Source: Mycolicibacterium hippocampi | Lineage (GTDB): Bacteria; Actinomycetota; Actinomycetes; Mycobacteriales; Mycobacteriaceae | Direction: 5' to 3' | Length of the DNA: 64,000 nt | NCBI RefSeq assembly: GCF_010723735.1 | Contig: NZ_BLLB01000002.1 | Span: 1,488,001 to 1,552,000, forward strand | Part shown: positions 57,017-64,000 of the stretch, piece by piece | How the letters are laid out: every line of letters begins with the position of its first letter | Numbering within the stretch: the first letter of the stretch is position 1 | Position numbers and translations under genes: made by a program | The notes under the pieces: generated by a model | The model's database searches: none | What the model was told of the DNA's origin: nothing | The model's input: only the letters and a program-made list of their open reading frames with translations

Positions 57017-58374
57017 CCGTGGGCCCCACCGAGGCCGGACTGCTGCCGCTGGCCCCGAAGAACCCGTTGCCGTACCGGCAGTTGGTGAAGCTGGTCAGGA
57101 CCCTCGACACCGGCCAGGAAGTGATCCGGGACGCCGGTGGACCTGTCACCCGCGTGCAGCTCGGACCGAAGCGGCTCTTCCCCCCTCTGGTCGCGGTGTT
57201 CTCGGCCGACGCGATCCGCGACGTGCTCGGCCGTAACGACGCCTTCGCCGAACGCTGCATCGTCCACGAGGAAGTTCGGCAGATGGCCGGCGACAGCCTC
57301 TTCGTACTGCCCAACGTGCCCTGGCGGCCACGCAAACGGGCCCTGCAGCCGGTGTTCACCCGGCAGAACGTCCGGCTGTTCGGCGGTCACATGTCGCGCG
57401 CGGCCGAGGTGTTCGTCGAATCCCGGCCTCGCGGTGGTGATGTCGACCTGGACCTCGAATGCCGGCGGATCACCATGCAGTCGCTGGGACGATCGGTGCT
57501 CGGCGTCGACCTCAACGAGCGCGCCGACGTGATCGCCGAGCACATGCACGTCGCGTCGTCCTACACCGCGGACCGCGCGTTGCGGCCGATCCGCGCGCCA
57601 CGGTGGCTGCCGACGCCGGCACGGCGGCGGGCCCGGGCTGCGGTCGCGGCGATGCACCAGGTCACCAGCGACATCCTGCAGGCCTGCCGCGCCGACCCCA
57701 GCCGCGACGCACCGCTGGTGCACGCGCTGATCGGGGCCACCGACCCGGAGACCGGCCAACCGCTCTCCGACGACGACATCTGCAACGACCTGCTGATCTT
57801 CATGCTGGCCGGCCATGACACCACCGCCACGGCGCTGACCTACGCGCTGTGGGCCCTCGGACACCACCCCGACGTCCAGGACCGGGTGGCCGCCGAGGTC
57901 GCCGCGATCGGTGACCGCGTGCTCGACCCGGCGGACGTGTCGCAGCTGGGCTACACCGTCCAGGTGCTCAACGAGGCGCTGCGGCTGTGCCCACCGGCCG
58001 CCGGTGTCGGCAGGCTGGCCGTGCGGGACATCACCGTCGGCGGTTACCGCGTCGAGGCCGGAACCCTGCTGGCTGTCGGCATCTATGCGCTGCACCGGGA
58101 CCCGGCGATCTGGGACGACCCGGCGACTTTCGACCCCGACCGGTTCAGCCCGGAGAGATCCGCCGCCCGGGATCGCTGGAACTTCGTCCCGTTCGCCGGC
58201 GGCGCCCGCTCCTGCATCGGCGAACACTTCGCCCGGCTGGAGACCACGCTCGCGCTGGCGACCATCGTGCGCAGCTTCGTGATCGACTCGACCGACGACG
58301 TCTTTCCGGTCGACGTGCCGTTCACCACGGTCGCGAAGGGGCCGATCAGGGCCCACGTCACCCCGCGCGACTGA
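57013..58374 (+). CDS. Cytochrome P450
   Basis: 453 residues. The I-helix oxygen-binding motif is AGHDTTA, the K-helix ExxR is NEALR, and the haem-binding loop is FAGGARSCIG with Cys401. The organisation (no N-terminal membrane anchor, 'AERCIVHEEVRQMAGDSLFV') suggests a soluble bacterial P450 of the CYP132/CYP4-like clan. Substrate unknown. It is coupled to the upstream flavin-fold gene. Confidence 0.94.
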   Translation: MTVGPTEAGLLPLAPKNPLPYRQLVKLVRTLDTGQEVIRDAGGPVTRVQLGPKRLFPPLVAVFSADAIRDVLGRNDAFAERCIVHEEVRQMAGDSLFVLPNVPWRPRKRALQPVFTRQNVRLFGGHMSRAAEVFVESRPRGGDVDLDLECRRITMQSLGRSVLGVDLNERADVIAEHMHVASSYTADRALRPIRAPRWLPTPARRRARAAVAAMHQVTSDILQACRADPSRDAPLVHALIGATDPETGQPLSDDDICNDLLIFMLAGHDTTATALTYALWALGHHPDVQDRVAAEVAAIGDRVLDPADVSQLGYTVQVLNEALRLCPPAAGVGRLAVRDITVGGYRVEAGTLLAVGIYALHRDPAIWDDPATFDPDRFSPERSAARDRWNFVPFAGGARSCIGEHFARLETTLALATIVRSFVIDSTDDVFPVDVPFTTVAKGPIRAHVTPRD

Positions 58375-58382
58375 GCCGCCGG

Positions 58383-60971
58383 CTACAGGCGCTCGATGCC
58401 TGGCACCACCCAGCTGCCGTCGAGGACCTCATCCTGCGGGTCGTAGACACGCAGATAGACCCGGAAAGCTCCGTCTGGCACCGGAATCCAATTCACGTTC
58501 GGGTCCTGGGGATCTTCCTGGGAGAAGACGATGTCGATCGAACCGTCCTGCTGGTAGACCAGGTTGCCCGACCCTGTGCTGCTGACGGCGTAGATCTCCT
58601 GCTCGTTGGGCACCAGGAAGCCGTCGGCGTCATAGACCGTGATCGACCAGAACGCGTCCGCGGGCGGTTCCTGGCCGGGCTCGAAGTGCAGCTGATAGGA
58701 GTTCTTCCCGTTGAGCCGTCGCAGGCTCTCGTCCAGGAACGCCGTGGCGTAGTAAGCCTCCTCCGGTGTGTTGGCGCCCAGTCCGATCTTGGCCACCCCG
58801 GCTCGGAGCAGGTAGTCGGTGCCGTAATCGCCGATCGCGGGATCGGGTGAGGCCCAGCCCTCGTTACGCACCGCCATGCTGTACTGCGCCATGCTCACCA
58901 ACGGGTCCAGTAGCGCCGAGACCGTGCGCACGGCCGCCTCGGCCGCCCAGGTGGCGGCCGGGCTCAGGTTGGCGTCGGACACCTCGAGCCCCGGACCCAC
59001 CCCGATGCGGATGAGTTCGGCGAGCTTGTCGGCGTCGCTGGCGGGGGGCGGGCTGGAGACCATCGCAGCGCTGATCGCGTCGAGGGCGTCGACCCCGGTC
59101 GGCAGCGGCTCCGAGGTGCTGGTGTCGAAGTCCTCGATCGGATAGGTCGTGGGACCGCCCGGTGCCGTGAGCGAGTATTGCCGCATCAGCGCTACGGCCT
59201 CCTGCTGGTCGGCCTCGTCGCCGGCGAGGGTGCGGCCCAACAGCCAGATGTCGGAGTAGGGGACGACGATGACCTCCGCGCCGGGCGGAATCTCCCCTTC
59301 CGGGCCGTCTTCCCAGACGATCGCGTAACTCGCGGCCTCAGATCCCGTTGTCCGCGAGCCGATGTAGCCGACCACGTTGGTGTATGGGTCCATCAACTGG
59401 AAGACGAAGTACCGATCCTCCATGTCGGGATGCGACAGCACCACCGGGCCCTCGCTGAGATCGAGGTAGGCCAGTGTGTAGAGGGTATCGACGTTGGGCG
59501 CGACCACCAGGTGCTGGTCGGGGTCGATATAGCTGGTCAACGCGATCAGGGTGTTGGTTGCCGGCGCCTCGGCCTGAAGGCGCTCGGTTTCGAGCAACGG
59601 GTATCCGTAGAGGTACGCCTGAGCGGCCCGCAGTGCCGCCTCGAGCGGCCTGGGCGGCGGTGCGATGCTGACGTCACCGGCCGAGGTGACCGCTACGTGC
59701 ACCGTCACGGTGGGCGCCTTGAGTATCCCGGTCAGACCGAGCAACCCGTAGTGGTGCGGCGGATTGCCGACGGTGTCGTCGATGGTGACGGTGAACTGAT
59801 CGATGACAGCGGAACCGGCCGGTGCGTTGGGGACGTAGGTGAAGTGGCCTTGGTCGTCGACGACTACGGTGCCGTGCGTGGGGGCGCCGGTCACGGAATA
59901 GGTCAGCGCGTCACCTTCGTAGTCCACGGCGTTGAAGTTTCCGACCACCGCGCCGTCGACGTTCAGCTCGGTGGAAGCGGTGGGGTCGGCGGCTGGACGC
60001 TGGTTGTTCCACTTGTACTGGGACTGGCGCACCAGCAGCCACATCGACTCCAGGACGCGCGGGACCGGCAAGCCCGGCCCGGGCAGGTTCGTCGCGAATC
60101 GGCCCAGGCCGATCCAGGTCATGACGTCGGCGACGATGCTCTTGTAGGTCACCGGAGCCGGTTCGGCCGCGGCAGGGGAGCTCAGCGCTGCCGTGACGGC
60201 CGATTCCGAGGCGGCACGGGGCGGCGTCTGTTGGGCTTCAGCGGAGGTATCGGCGACGGATACCGCCGCAGTGCGGGGTGCCGGTCGAATGATCTCGGTC
60301 TCGGTATCCCGGAGGCGTGCCGGCCGCCGCTCGTTCACGTCGGTTGCCGCAACGGCTGGTTGCCGGGGTTGCGCAGTTGGCCGGCCTGCCGTGTCAGCGT
60401 CATCGCGGGAACCGGTCGTGGCCGGGACCGCAGGTTCGTCCGGAGTCGCTGTTCCGACCTGTTCATCCTTCGCGGGCTGGTGCTCGGAATCGCCGTCATC
60501 GGCGCCGGACGTCGGGGTTTCAGGGGATTCCTCGGCCGCTGCGGAATGCGGGCCCTGCCCGGGGCGATTCGTGGGTTGTCCAGCGGCCGGCTCCTCGTCG
60601 GCATCGGAGTCTGCAACTGGCGCCGCCTCGTCATCGGTGTCGGAATCGTCGACCGCTGACTGGCGCGACCGGGCACCGGATACGGGCCCGGTTCTGCCGG
60701 GTGAGGAGGGCCCCGCGGCCTCAGCGTCGCTGTCTGCAGATCTGCGTGGTCGCTCCGTCGCGGTATTACTGGTGGATGGCCGAGAAACAGCGCCCCTGCG
60801 CGCATCGGAATCATCGCCCGGCGAGGCGCTCGCAATCCCCGAGCCGCCGATCATCGCCATCGCGACACCCGCAGCCGCCGCAGCAGCAGCTGCCGGCAAC
60901 CAACGTGGGGCTTCAGACGAAGGTGACATGGCCGTGCTTACCGGTGTGCGTCCGTGGGTTTCGGCGTTCAT
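58383..60971 (-). CDS. Large secreted DUF1254/DUF1214 protein with disordered head
   Basis: 862 residues from ATG 60971, preceded by AAGGAAG. The N terminus has an Ala-rich export segment (about 24-48, AAAAAAAAGVAMAMIGGSGI), then about 220 disordered, Ser/Asp/Pro-rich residues. A cadherin-like domain (about 345-440; 'NFNAVDYEGDALTYSVTGAP') precedes DUF1254 and DUF1214 (about 455-862; 'YLYGYPLLETERLQ', 'RYFVFQLMDPYTNVVGYIGS'). The modular build resembles other large mycobacterial secreted proteins. Function unknown. It diverges from a TetR gene. Confidence 0.85.
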   Translation of the reverse strand: MNAETHGRTPVSTAMSPSSEAPRWLPAAAAAAAAGVAMAMIGGSGIASASPGDDSDARRGAVSRPSTSNTATERPRRSADSDAEAAGPSSPGRTGPVSGARSRQSAVDDSDTDDEAAPVADSDADEEPAAGQPTNRPGQGPHSAAAEESPETPTSGADDGDSEHQPAKDEQVGTATPDEPAVPATTGSRDDADTAGRPTAQPRQPAVAATDVNERRPARLRDTETEIIRPAPRTAAVSVADTSAEAQQTPPRAASESAVTAALSSPAAAEPAPVTYKSIVADVMTWIGLGRFATNLPGPGLPVPRVLESMWLLVRQSQYKWNNQRPAADPTASTELNVDGAVVGNFNAVDYEGDALTYSVTGAPTHGTVVVDDQGHFTYVPNAPAGSAVIDQFTVTIDDTVGNPPHHYGLLGLTGILKAPTVTVHVAVTSAGDVSIAPPPRPLEAALRAAQAYLYGYPLLETERLQAEAPATNTLIALTSYIDPDQHLVVAPNVDTLYTLAYLDLSEGPVVLSHPDMEDRYFVFQLMDPYTNVVGYIGSRTTGSEAASYAIVWEDGPEGEIPPGAEVIVVPYSDIWLLGRTLAGDEADQQEAVALMRQYSLTAPGGPTTYPIEDFDTSTSEPLPTGVDALDAISAAMVSSPPPASDADKLAELIRIGVGPGLEVSDANLSPAATWAAEAAVRTVSALLDPLVSMAQYSMAVRNEGWASPDPAIGDYGTDYLLRAGVAKIGLGANTPEEAYYATAFLDESLRRLNGKNSYQLHFEPGQEPPADAFWSITVYDADGFLVPNEQEIYAVSSTGSGNLVYQQDGSIDIVFSQEDPQDPNVNWIPVPDGAFRVYLRVYDPQDEVLDGSWVVPGIERL

Positions 60972-61035
60972 CTGGCTTTTCTTCCTTTGTTGCGGCGGGC
61001 ACATCTTGCGGCGCTTGGCTCAACGGAAAGTATTA

Positions 61036-61051
61036 GACATGCGTGCGTGTC
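61036..61051. promoter_or_regulatory. Candidate TetR operator
   Basis: GACATGCGTGCGTGTC is a near-palindrome (GACA...TGTC with GC-matched inner bases) in the 149-base divergent gap. It is a plausible site for the adjacent TetR protein to control the DUF1254 gene and itself. Weak evidence. Confidence 0.35.
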
Positions 61052-61120
61052 CAAAGGCAAGGCCTGCGATCGGGATCGTGTACGCCGCGCAGGGTGCTGG
61101 TTCGCCGAACGGGGATATCG

Positions 61121-61789
61121 ATGGCCGGATCTGAATCCGCGGCGCAGCCGCTACCGCGCGGTCGGCACAAGCTCAGCAAACAGGCGGTTCTCGAATCGCA
61201 ACGTGAGCGCCTGCTGATCGCCATGGAGGAACTGGTGAACGAGAACGGCTACGTGGCGACGAGCGTGCCCAAGGTGGTTCGCCGGGCACGGGTCACCGAC
61301 CGCACGTTCTATGCGCTGTTCGAGGACAAAGCGGAGTGCTTCATCGCCACCTGCGAACGACACGGTGACCAGCTGCGGGACCTACTGGCTGCCTACGTGC
61401 GCGAGATCGAAACGGCCGAGGACCCCATCGCCGCGTTCGATGCCGGCCTGCACATGTACCTGCAGTGGTGGATGGATCGACCGGGCGGCGCGCGCGCATT
61501 CTTCGTCGACATCCTCGTCGTGGGCGACCGAGCCTTCGCGTCGCGGGATCGGCGCGCGAGCATGTTCGCCGACGCTCTGCGCAGAATCGCGGTGGTCCTC
61601 CGAAGCCGACTGGGCGTCCGGGGCGAGCCCTGCGAGGTGGATGCGGTGGCGGCGGCAGCGTTGGCCAGCGAACTCGTCGCCCGCAAGGTGCGGGCCGGGC
61701 AAATGGCCGAACTACCCCAACTACATTCCGACCTGCGCCGTGTACTCCTCCTGTTGCTGATGGCCGAGGAGCCGCGGACCGAGAGCTGA
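61121..61789 (+). CDS. TetR-family regulator
   Basis: 222 residues from ATG 61121. The DNA-binding helices are 'SVPKVVRRARVTDRTFYALF' after 'LSKQAVLESQRERLLIAMEE', a TetR/AcrR layout. The C-terminal domain contains 'HMYLQWWMDRPGGARAFFVD', as in many mycobacterial paralogues. It likely represses the divergent DUF1254 gene; this is inferred from position. Confidence 0.9.
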   Translation: MAGSESAAQPLPRGRHKLSKQAVLESQRERLLIAMEELVNENGYVATSVPKVVRRARVTDRTFYALFEDKAECFIATCERHGDQLRDLLAAYVREIETAEDPIAAFDAGLHMYLQWWMDRPGGARAFFVDILVVGDRAFASRDRRASMFADALRRIAVVLRSRLGVRGEPCEVDAVAAAALASELVARKVRAGQMAELPQLHSDLRRVLLLLLMAEEPRTES

Positions 61790-61838
61790 AGATTCGAACT
61801 ACCGCGCACCGTTCGGCGGCAGCAGGCGGCTCCAGACG

Positions 61839-61976
61839 TCAGCGGTTGCTGCGGCCTATCCACCACGCGACCCCGGCGAGCAGCACCAGCACTGCCGCGG
61901 CGACGATCCAGGCGGTCACGCCACCGAAGCCCGCGCCGACCCCGGCCACCCCGCCGGGTTCCGCCAGCACGATCAT
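61839..61976 (-). CDS. Small single-helix membrane protein, coupled to the reductase gene
   Basis: 45 residues. ATG 61976 overlaps the TGA of the upstream reductase (ATGA). One strong membrane helix (AWIVAAAVLVLLAGVAWWIG) follows a Gly-rich start and ends in GRSNR. It could alternatively be a frameshifted tail of the reductase. Function unknown. Confidence 0.45.
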   Translation of the reverse strand: MIVLAEPGGVAGVGAGFGGVTAWIVAAAVLVLLAGVAWWIGRSNR

Positions 61977-62368
61977 GTGCCCCGCCGCAGCAGCACCGCC
62001 GACTCGAACGGCAGCCGGGCGAACACCGGTCGCATCATCCCGGTGACGTGGGCCGACGCCTCGTTGCGGGTCATCACCTGCGGCTCGATTACCCGAAAGG
62101 TTCTGCCGTAGCGGCGCATGGTGCCGCCACCGGCCGAGGTGACGTTCTTCAGCCAGTCGCGGTCGGGACCGTAGGTGAGCAGCACCGCCACCCCGTCGCG
62201 GGTGCTGAACACCGTCAACGGTGTCCGGTAGTGCTTGCCCGACCGGCGTCCGACGTGCTCGAGGATTCCCATCGTGGGCGCCCAGCCGGCCCACATGCGT
62301 TGGATCGGGTTGGTGACGTGGCGGTTGAACCGGGCCAGCCATTGCGGGAGTTGCATGAGGTCCATCAC
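61973..62368 (-). CDS. Deazaflavin-dependent nitroreductase family protein
   Basis: 131 residues, Ddn-like split barrel: 'ILEHVGRRSGKHYRTPLTVF' is the conserved opening and 'GPDRDWLKNVTSAGGGTMRR' the F420-binding part. It may use reduced F420. Start at 62368 (ATG ATG). A divergent paralogue-like gene begins 11 bases away. Confidence 0.87.
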   Translation of the reverse strand: MMDLMQLPQWLARFNRHVTNPIQRMWAGWAPTMGILEHVGRRSGKHYRTPLTVFSTRDGVAVLLTYGPDRDWLKNVTSAGGGTMRRYGRTFRVIEPQVMTRNEASAHVTGMMRPVFARLPFESAVLLRRGT

Positions 62369-62379
62369 ACTCTTAGTCC

Positions 62380-62766
62380 ATGGCGTATCTCAAGCCTCCC
62401 TGGTTCGTGGCCACCGTGTTCAACAAGTTCGCGATGGCCACCGGGGTGGGCAACAGCGAGACCCTGACCGTCACGAAGCGGACCAGCGGACAACCGCAGC
62501 AGATCCCGGTGGTGGTCCCAGAGGTCGACGGCGTCAAATACCTGGTGTCCACCCGCGGTGAATCCCAGTGGGTCAAGAACGTCCGTGCCGACCCGCACGT
62601 CACGGTGGGCTCGGTGAAGTACCTGGCAGCCGAGGTGCCGGTGGAGAAGAGAGGACCTGTCCTGGCCGCGTACAAGCCCAAGGCCGGCAGGGTGGTCGAA
62701 GGCTACTGGCGCAAGCTGCCCGAAGACGCCGATCACCCGGTCTTCGCTCTGACGCCCCTCGACTGA
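62380..62766 (+). CDS. Nitroreductase/F420-binding split-barrel protein
   Basis: 128 residues. 'KYLVSTRGESQWVKNVRADP' and 'HVTVGSVKYLAAEVPVEKRG' match the deazaflavin-dependent nitroreductase family. The start lies 11 bases from the divergent Ddn-like gene, so the two share a control region. Substrate unknown. Confidence 0.84.
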   Translation: MAYLKPPWFVATVFNKFAMATGVGNSETLTVTKRTSGQPQQIPVVVPEVDGVKYLVSTRGESQWVKNVRADPHVTVGSVKYLAAEVPVEKRGPVLAAYKPKAGRVVEGYWRKLPEDADHPVFALTPLD

Positions 62767-62818
62767 AACCACTACACCCTGTAGTTGACCCAGGGCGCCC
62801 GGCTGGGACACTGGTGCC

Positions 62819-64000
62819 ATGAGCAGTACCGACCTGTCCGCGAAGCTGTTCGCCGACGCGTGTTCCGTGATACCCGGTGGGGTGAACTCCCCGGTGCGGG
62901 CGTTCTCCTCGGTAGGTGGCACGCCGCGGTTCATCACCTCCGCCGCGGGCTGCTGGCTGACCGACGCCGACGGCAACCGCTACGTCGACCTGGTGTGCTC
63001 GTGGGGGCCGATGATCCTCGGCCACGCCCACCCCGCCGTGGTCGAGGCGGTACAGCGGGTGGCCGCCGACGGGTTGTCGTTCGGCGCCCCGACCCCGTCG
63101 GAGTCCGAGCTGGCCCGCGAGATCATCGGCCGGGTGGCCCCTGTGGAGATGCTGCGGCTGGTGAACTCGGGCACCGAGGCCACCATGAGCGCCATCCGGC
63201 TGGCCCGCGGCTACACCGGTCGCGCGAAGATCGTGAAGTTCTCCGGCTGCTACCACGGTCACAGCGACGCGTTGCTGGCCGACGCCGGATCCGGCGTCGC
63301 GACGCTGGGACTGCCGTCGTCGCCGGGCGTGACGGGCGCCGCCGCGGCCGACACGATCGTGCTGCCGTACAACAACATCCCTGCGCTGGAGGAGGTCTTC
63401 GACCGCATGGGCGACGAGATCGCCTGCGTCATCACCGAAGCCAGCCCCGGGAACATGGGTGTGGTGCCGCCCCAGCACGGGTTCAACGCCGAGCTGCGCC
63501 GCATCACCGCAGAGCATGGCGCGCTGCTCATCGTCGATGAGGTGATGACGGGCTTCCGGGTCAGCCGATCCGGTTGGTACGGGCTGGATCCGGTCGACGC
63601 CGACCTGTTCACGTTCGGCAAGGTGATGAGCGGCGGGCTGCCCGCCGCGGCGTTCGGCGGCAAGGCCGACGTGATGGCCAGGCTCGCCCCGCTCGGCCCG
63701 GTGTACCAGGCGGGCACGCTGTCGGGGAACCCGGTCGCGATGGCTGCCGGGCTGGCCACGCTGCACGCCGCGGACGACGCCGTCTACGCCACCCTCGACA
63801 CCAACGCCGACCGACTGGCCGCACTGATCAGCGGTGCCCTCACCGAGGCCGGCGTCGCGCACCAGATCCCCCGGGCCGGCAACATGTTCAGCTTGTTCTT
63901 CGGCGAAGAGCCGGTCACGGATTTCGCCACGGCCAAAGCCACCCAGACGTGGCGTTTCCCGGCGTTCTTCCACGGCCTGCTCGATGCGGGCGTCTACCCC
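62819..64000 (+). CDS. hemL: Glutamate-1-semialdehyde 2,1-aminomutase, 3' end missing
   Basis: 394 codons from ATG 62819, open to the window edge; the family is about 430-450 residues. The PLP lysine is Lys268 in [31 protein letters not shown] and VDEVMTGFR are the aminomutase motifs. It converts glutamate-1-semialdehyde to 5-aminolevulinate and so completes, with hemA/C/D/B, the early haem pathway in this window. Confidence 0.97.
   Translation, partial: MSSTDLSAKLFADACSVIPGGVNSPVRAFSSVGGTPRFITSAAGCWLTDADGNRYVDLVCSWGPMILGHAHPAVVEAVQRVAADGLSFGAPTPSESELAREIIGRVAPVEMLRLVNSGTEATMSAIRLARGYTGRAKIVKFSGCYHGHSDALLADAGSGVATLGLPSSPGVTGAAAADTIVLPYNNIPALEEVFDRMGDEIACVITEASPGNMGVVPPQHGFNAELRRITAEHGALLIVDEVMTGFRVSRSGWYGLDPVDADLFTFGKVMSGGLPAAAFGGKADVMARLAPLGPVYQAGTLSGNPVAMAAGLATLHAADDAVYATLDTNADRLAALISGALTEAGVAHQIPRAGNMFSLFFGEEPVTDFATAKATQTWRFPAFFHGLLDAGVYP

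Noticed and set aside
59178..60659. Plus-strand open frame of 493 codons inside the DUF1254 gene
   Set aside because: Arg/Gly-rich shadow; the minus-strand frame has clear domains, an export segment and a ribosome-binding site.
1..64000. tRNA, rRNA, prophage or integrase genes
   Set aside because: None recognised on either strand by motif reading; a tRNAscan run would settle the tRNA point.

Overview
The window is high-GC DNA from an actinobacterium, almost certainly a Mycolicibacterium-like mycobacterium. The evidence is content and order: lpdC, ramB, icl, fadB2, hbhA, deoC, murB, mshA, gpmA, senX3-regX3, ppx1, proC, bS22, galE2, serB1, hemA-hemC-hemD-hemB and hemL run in the order I recall for the Rv0459-Rv0524 stretch of M. 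tuberculosis. Several blocks differ from that map, as I remember it, and look like lineage-specific insertions or losses.

Layout. 1-2245: end of a GAF-domain regulator, a DUF779 gene and two small membrane genes. 2331-7183: a five-gene peptide/nickel-type ABC importer whose genes all overlap, sitting just before lpdC. 7190-20477: lpdC, a diguanylate cyclase, a hydrolase, ramB and its glyoxylate-shunt target icl, fadB2, an endonuclease-fold gene bracketed by palindromic repeats, a TetR/PPK2 pair and a DUF445 membrane protein. 20568-24941: XRE regulator, hbhA, small membrane and secreted proteins, deoC, a DUF2993 protein and a nitrilase-family amidohydrolase.

24956-28021 is the most striking part. 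A ureohydrolase gene (minus strand) and a sodium:solute symporter gene (plus strand) diverge from a 369-base gap. The minus-strand leader contains a guanidine-III riboswitch; the plus-strand leader contains a guanidine-I riboswitch. A GlnR-like nitrogen box lies between them. I read this as a guanidine uptake and hydrolysis module, with the 'agmatinase' probably a guanidine hydrolase.

28113-47813 is mostly core: cell-wall genes (murB, an L,D-transpeptidase), mycothiol synthesis (mshA), glycolysis (gpmA), phosphate sensing (senX3-regX3), polyphosphate metabolism (ppx1), proline synthesis (proC), the 33-residue ribosomal protein bS22, and lipid-related genes. 47894-54630 holds the haem pathway run hemA-hemC-hemD-hemB followed by four small membrane genes. 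54711-62766 is an accessory block: an MpaB-type oxygenase, TetR regulators, a P450, a large secreted DUF1254/DUF1214 protein and two deazaflavin-type reductases. The window ends inside hemL.

Two families of short palindromic DNA repeats are scattered through the window. No tRNA, rRNA, CRISPR array, prophage or recognisable transposase was seen.
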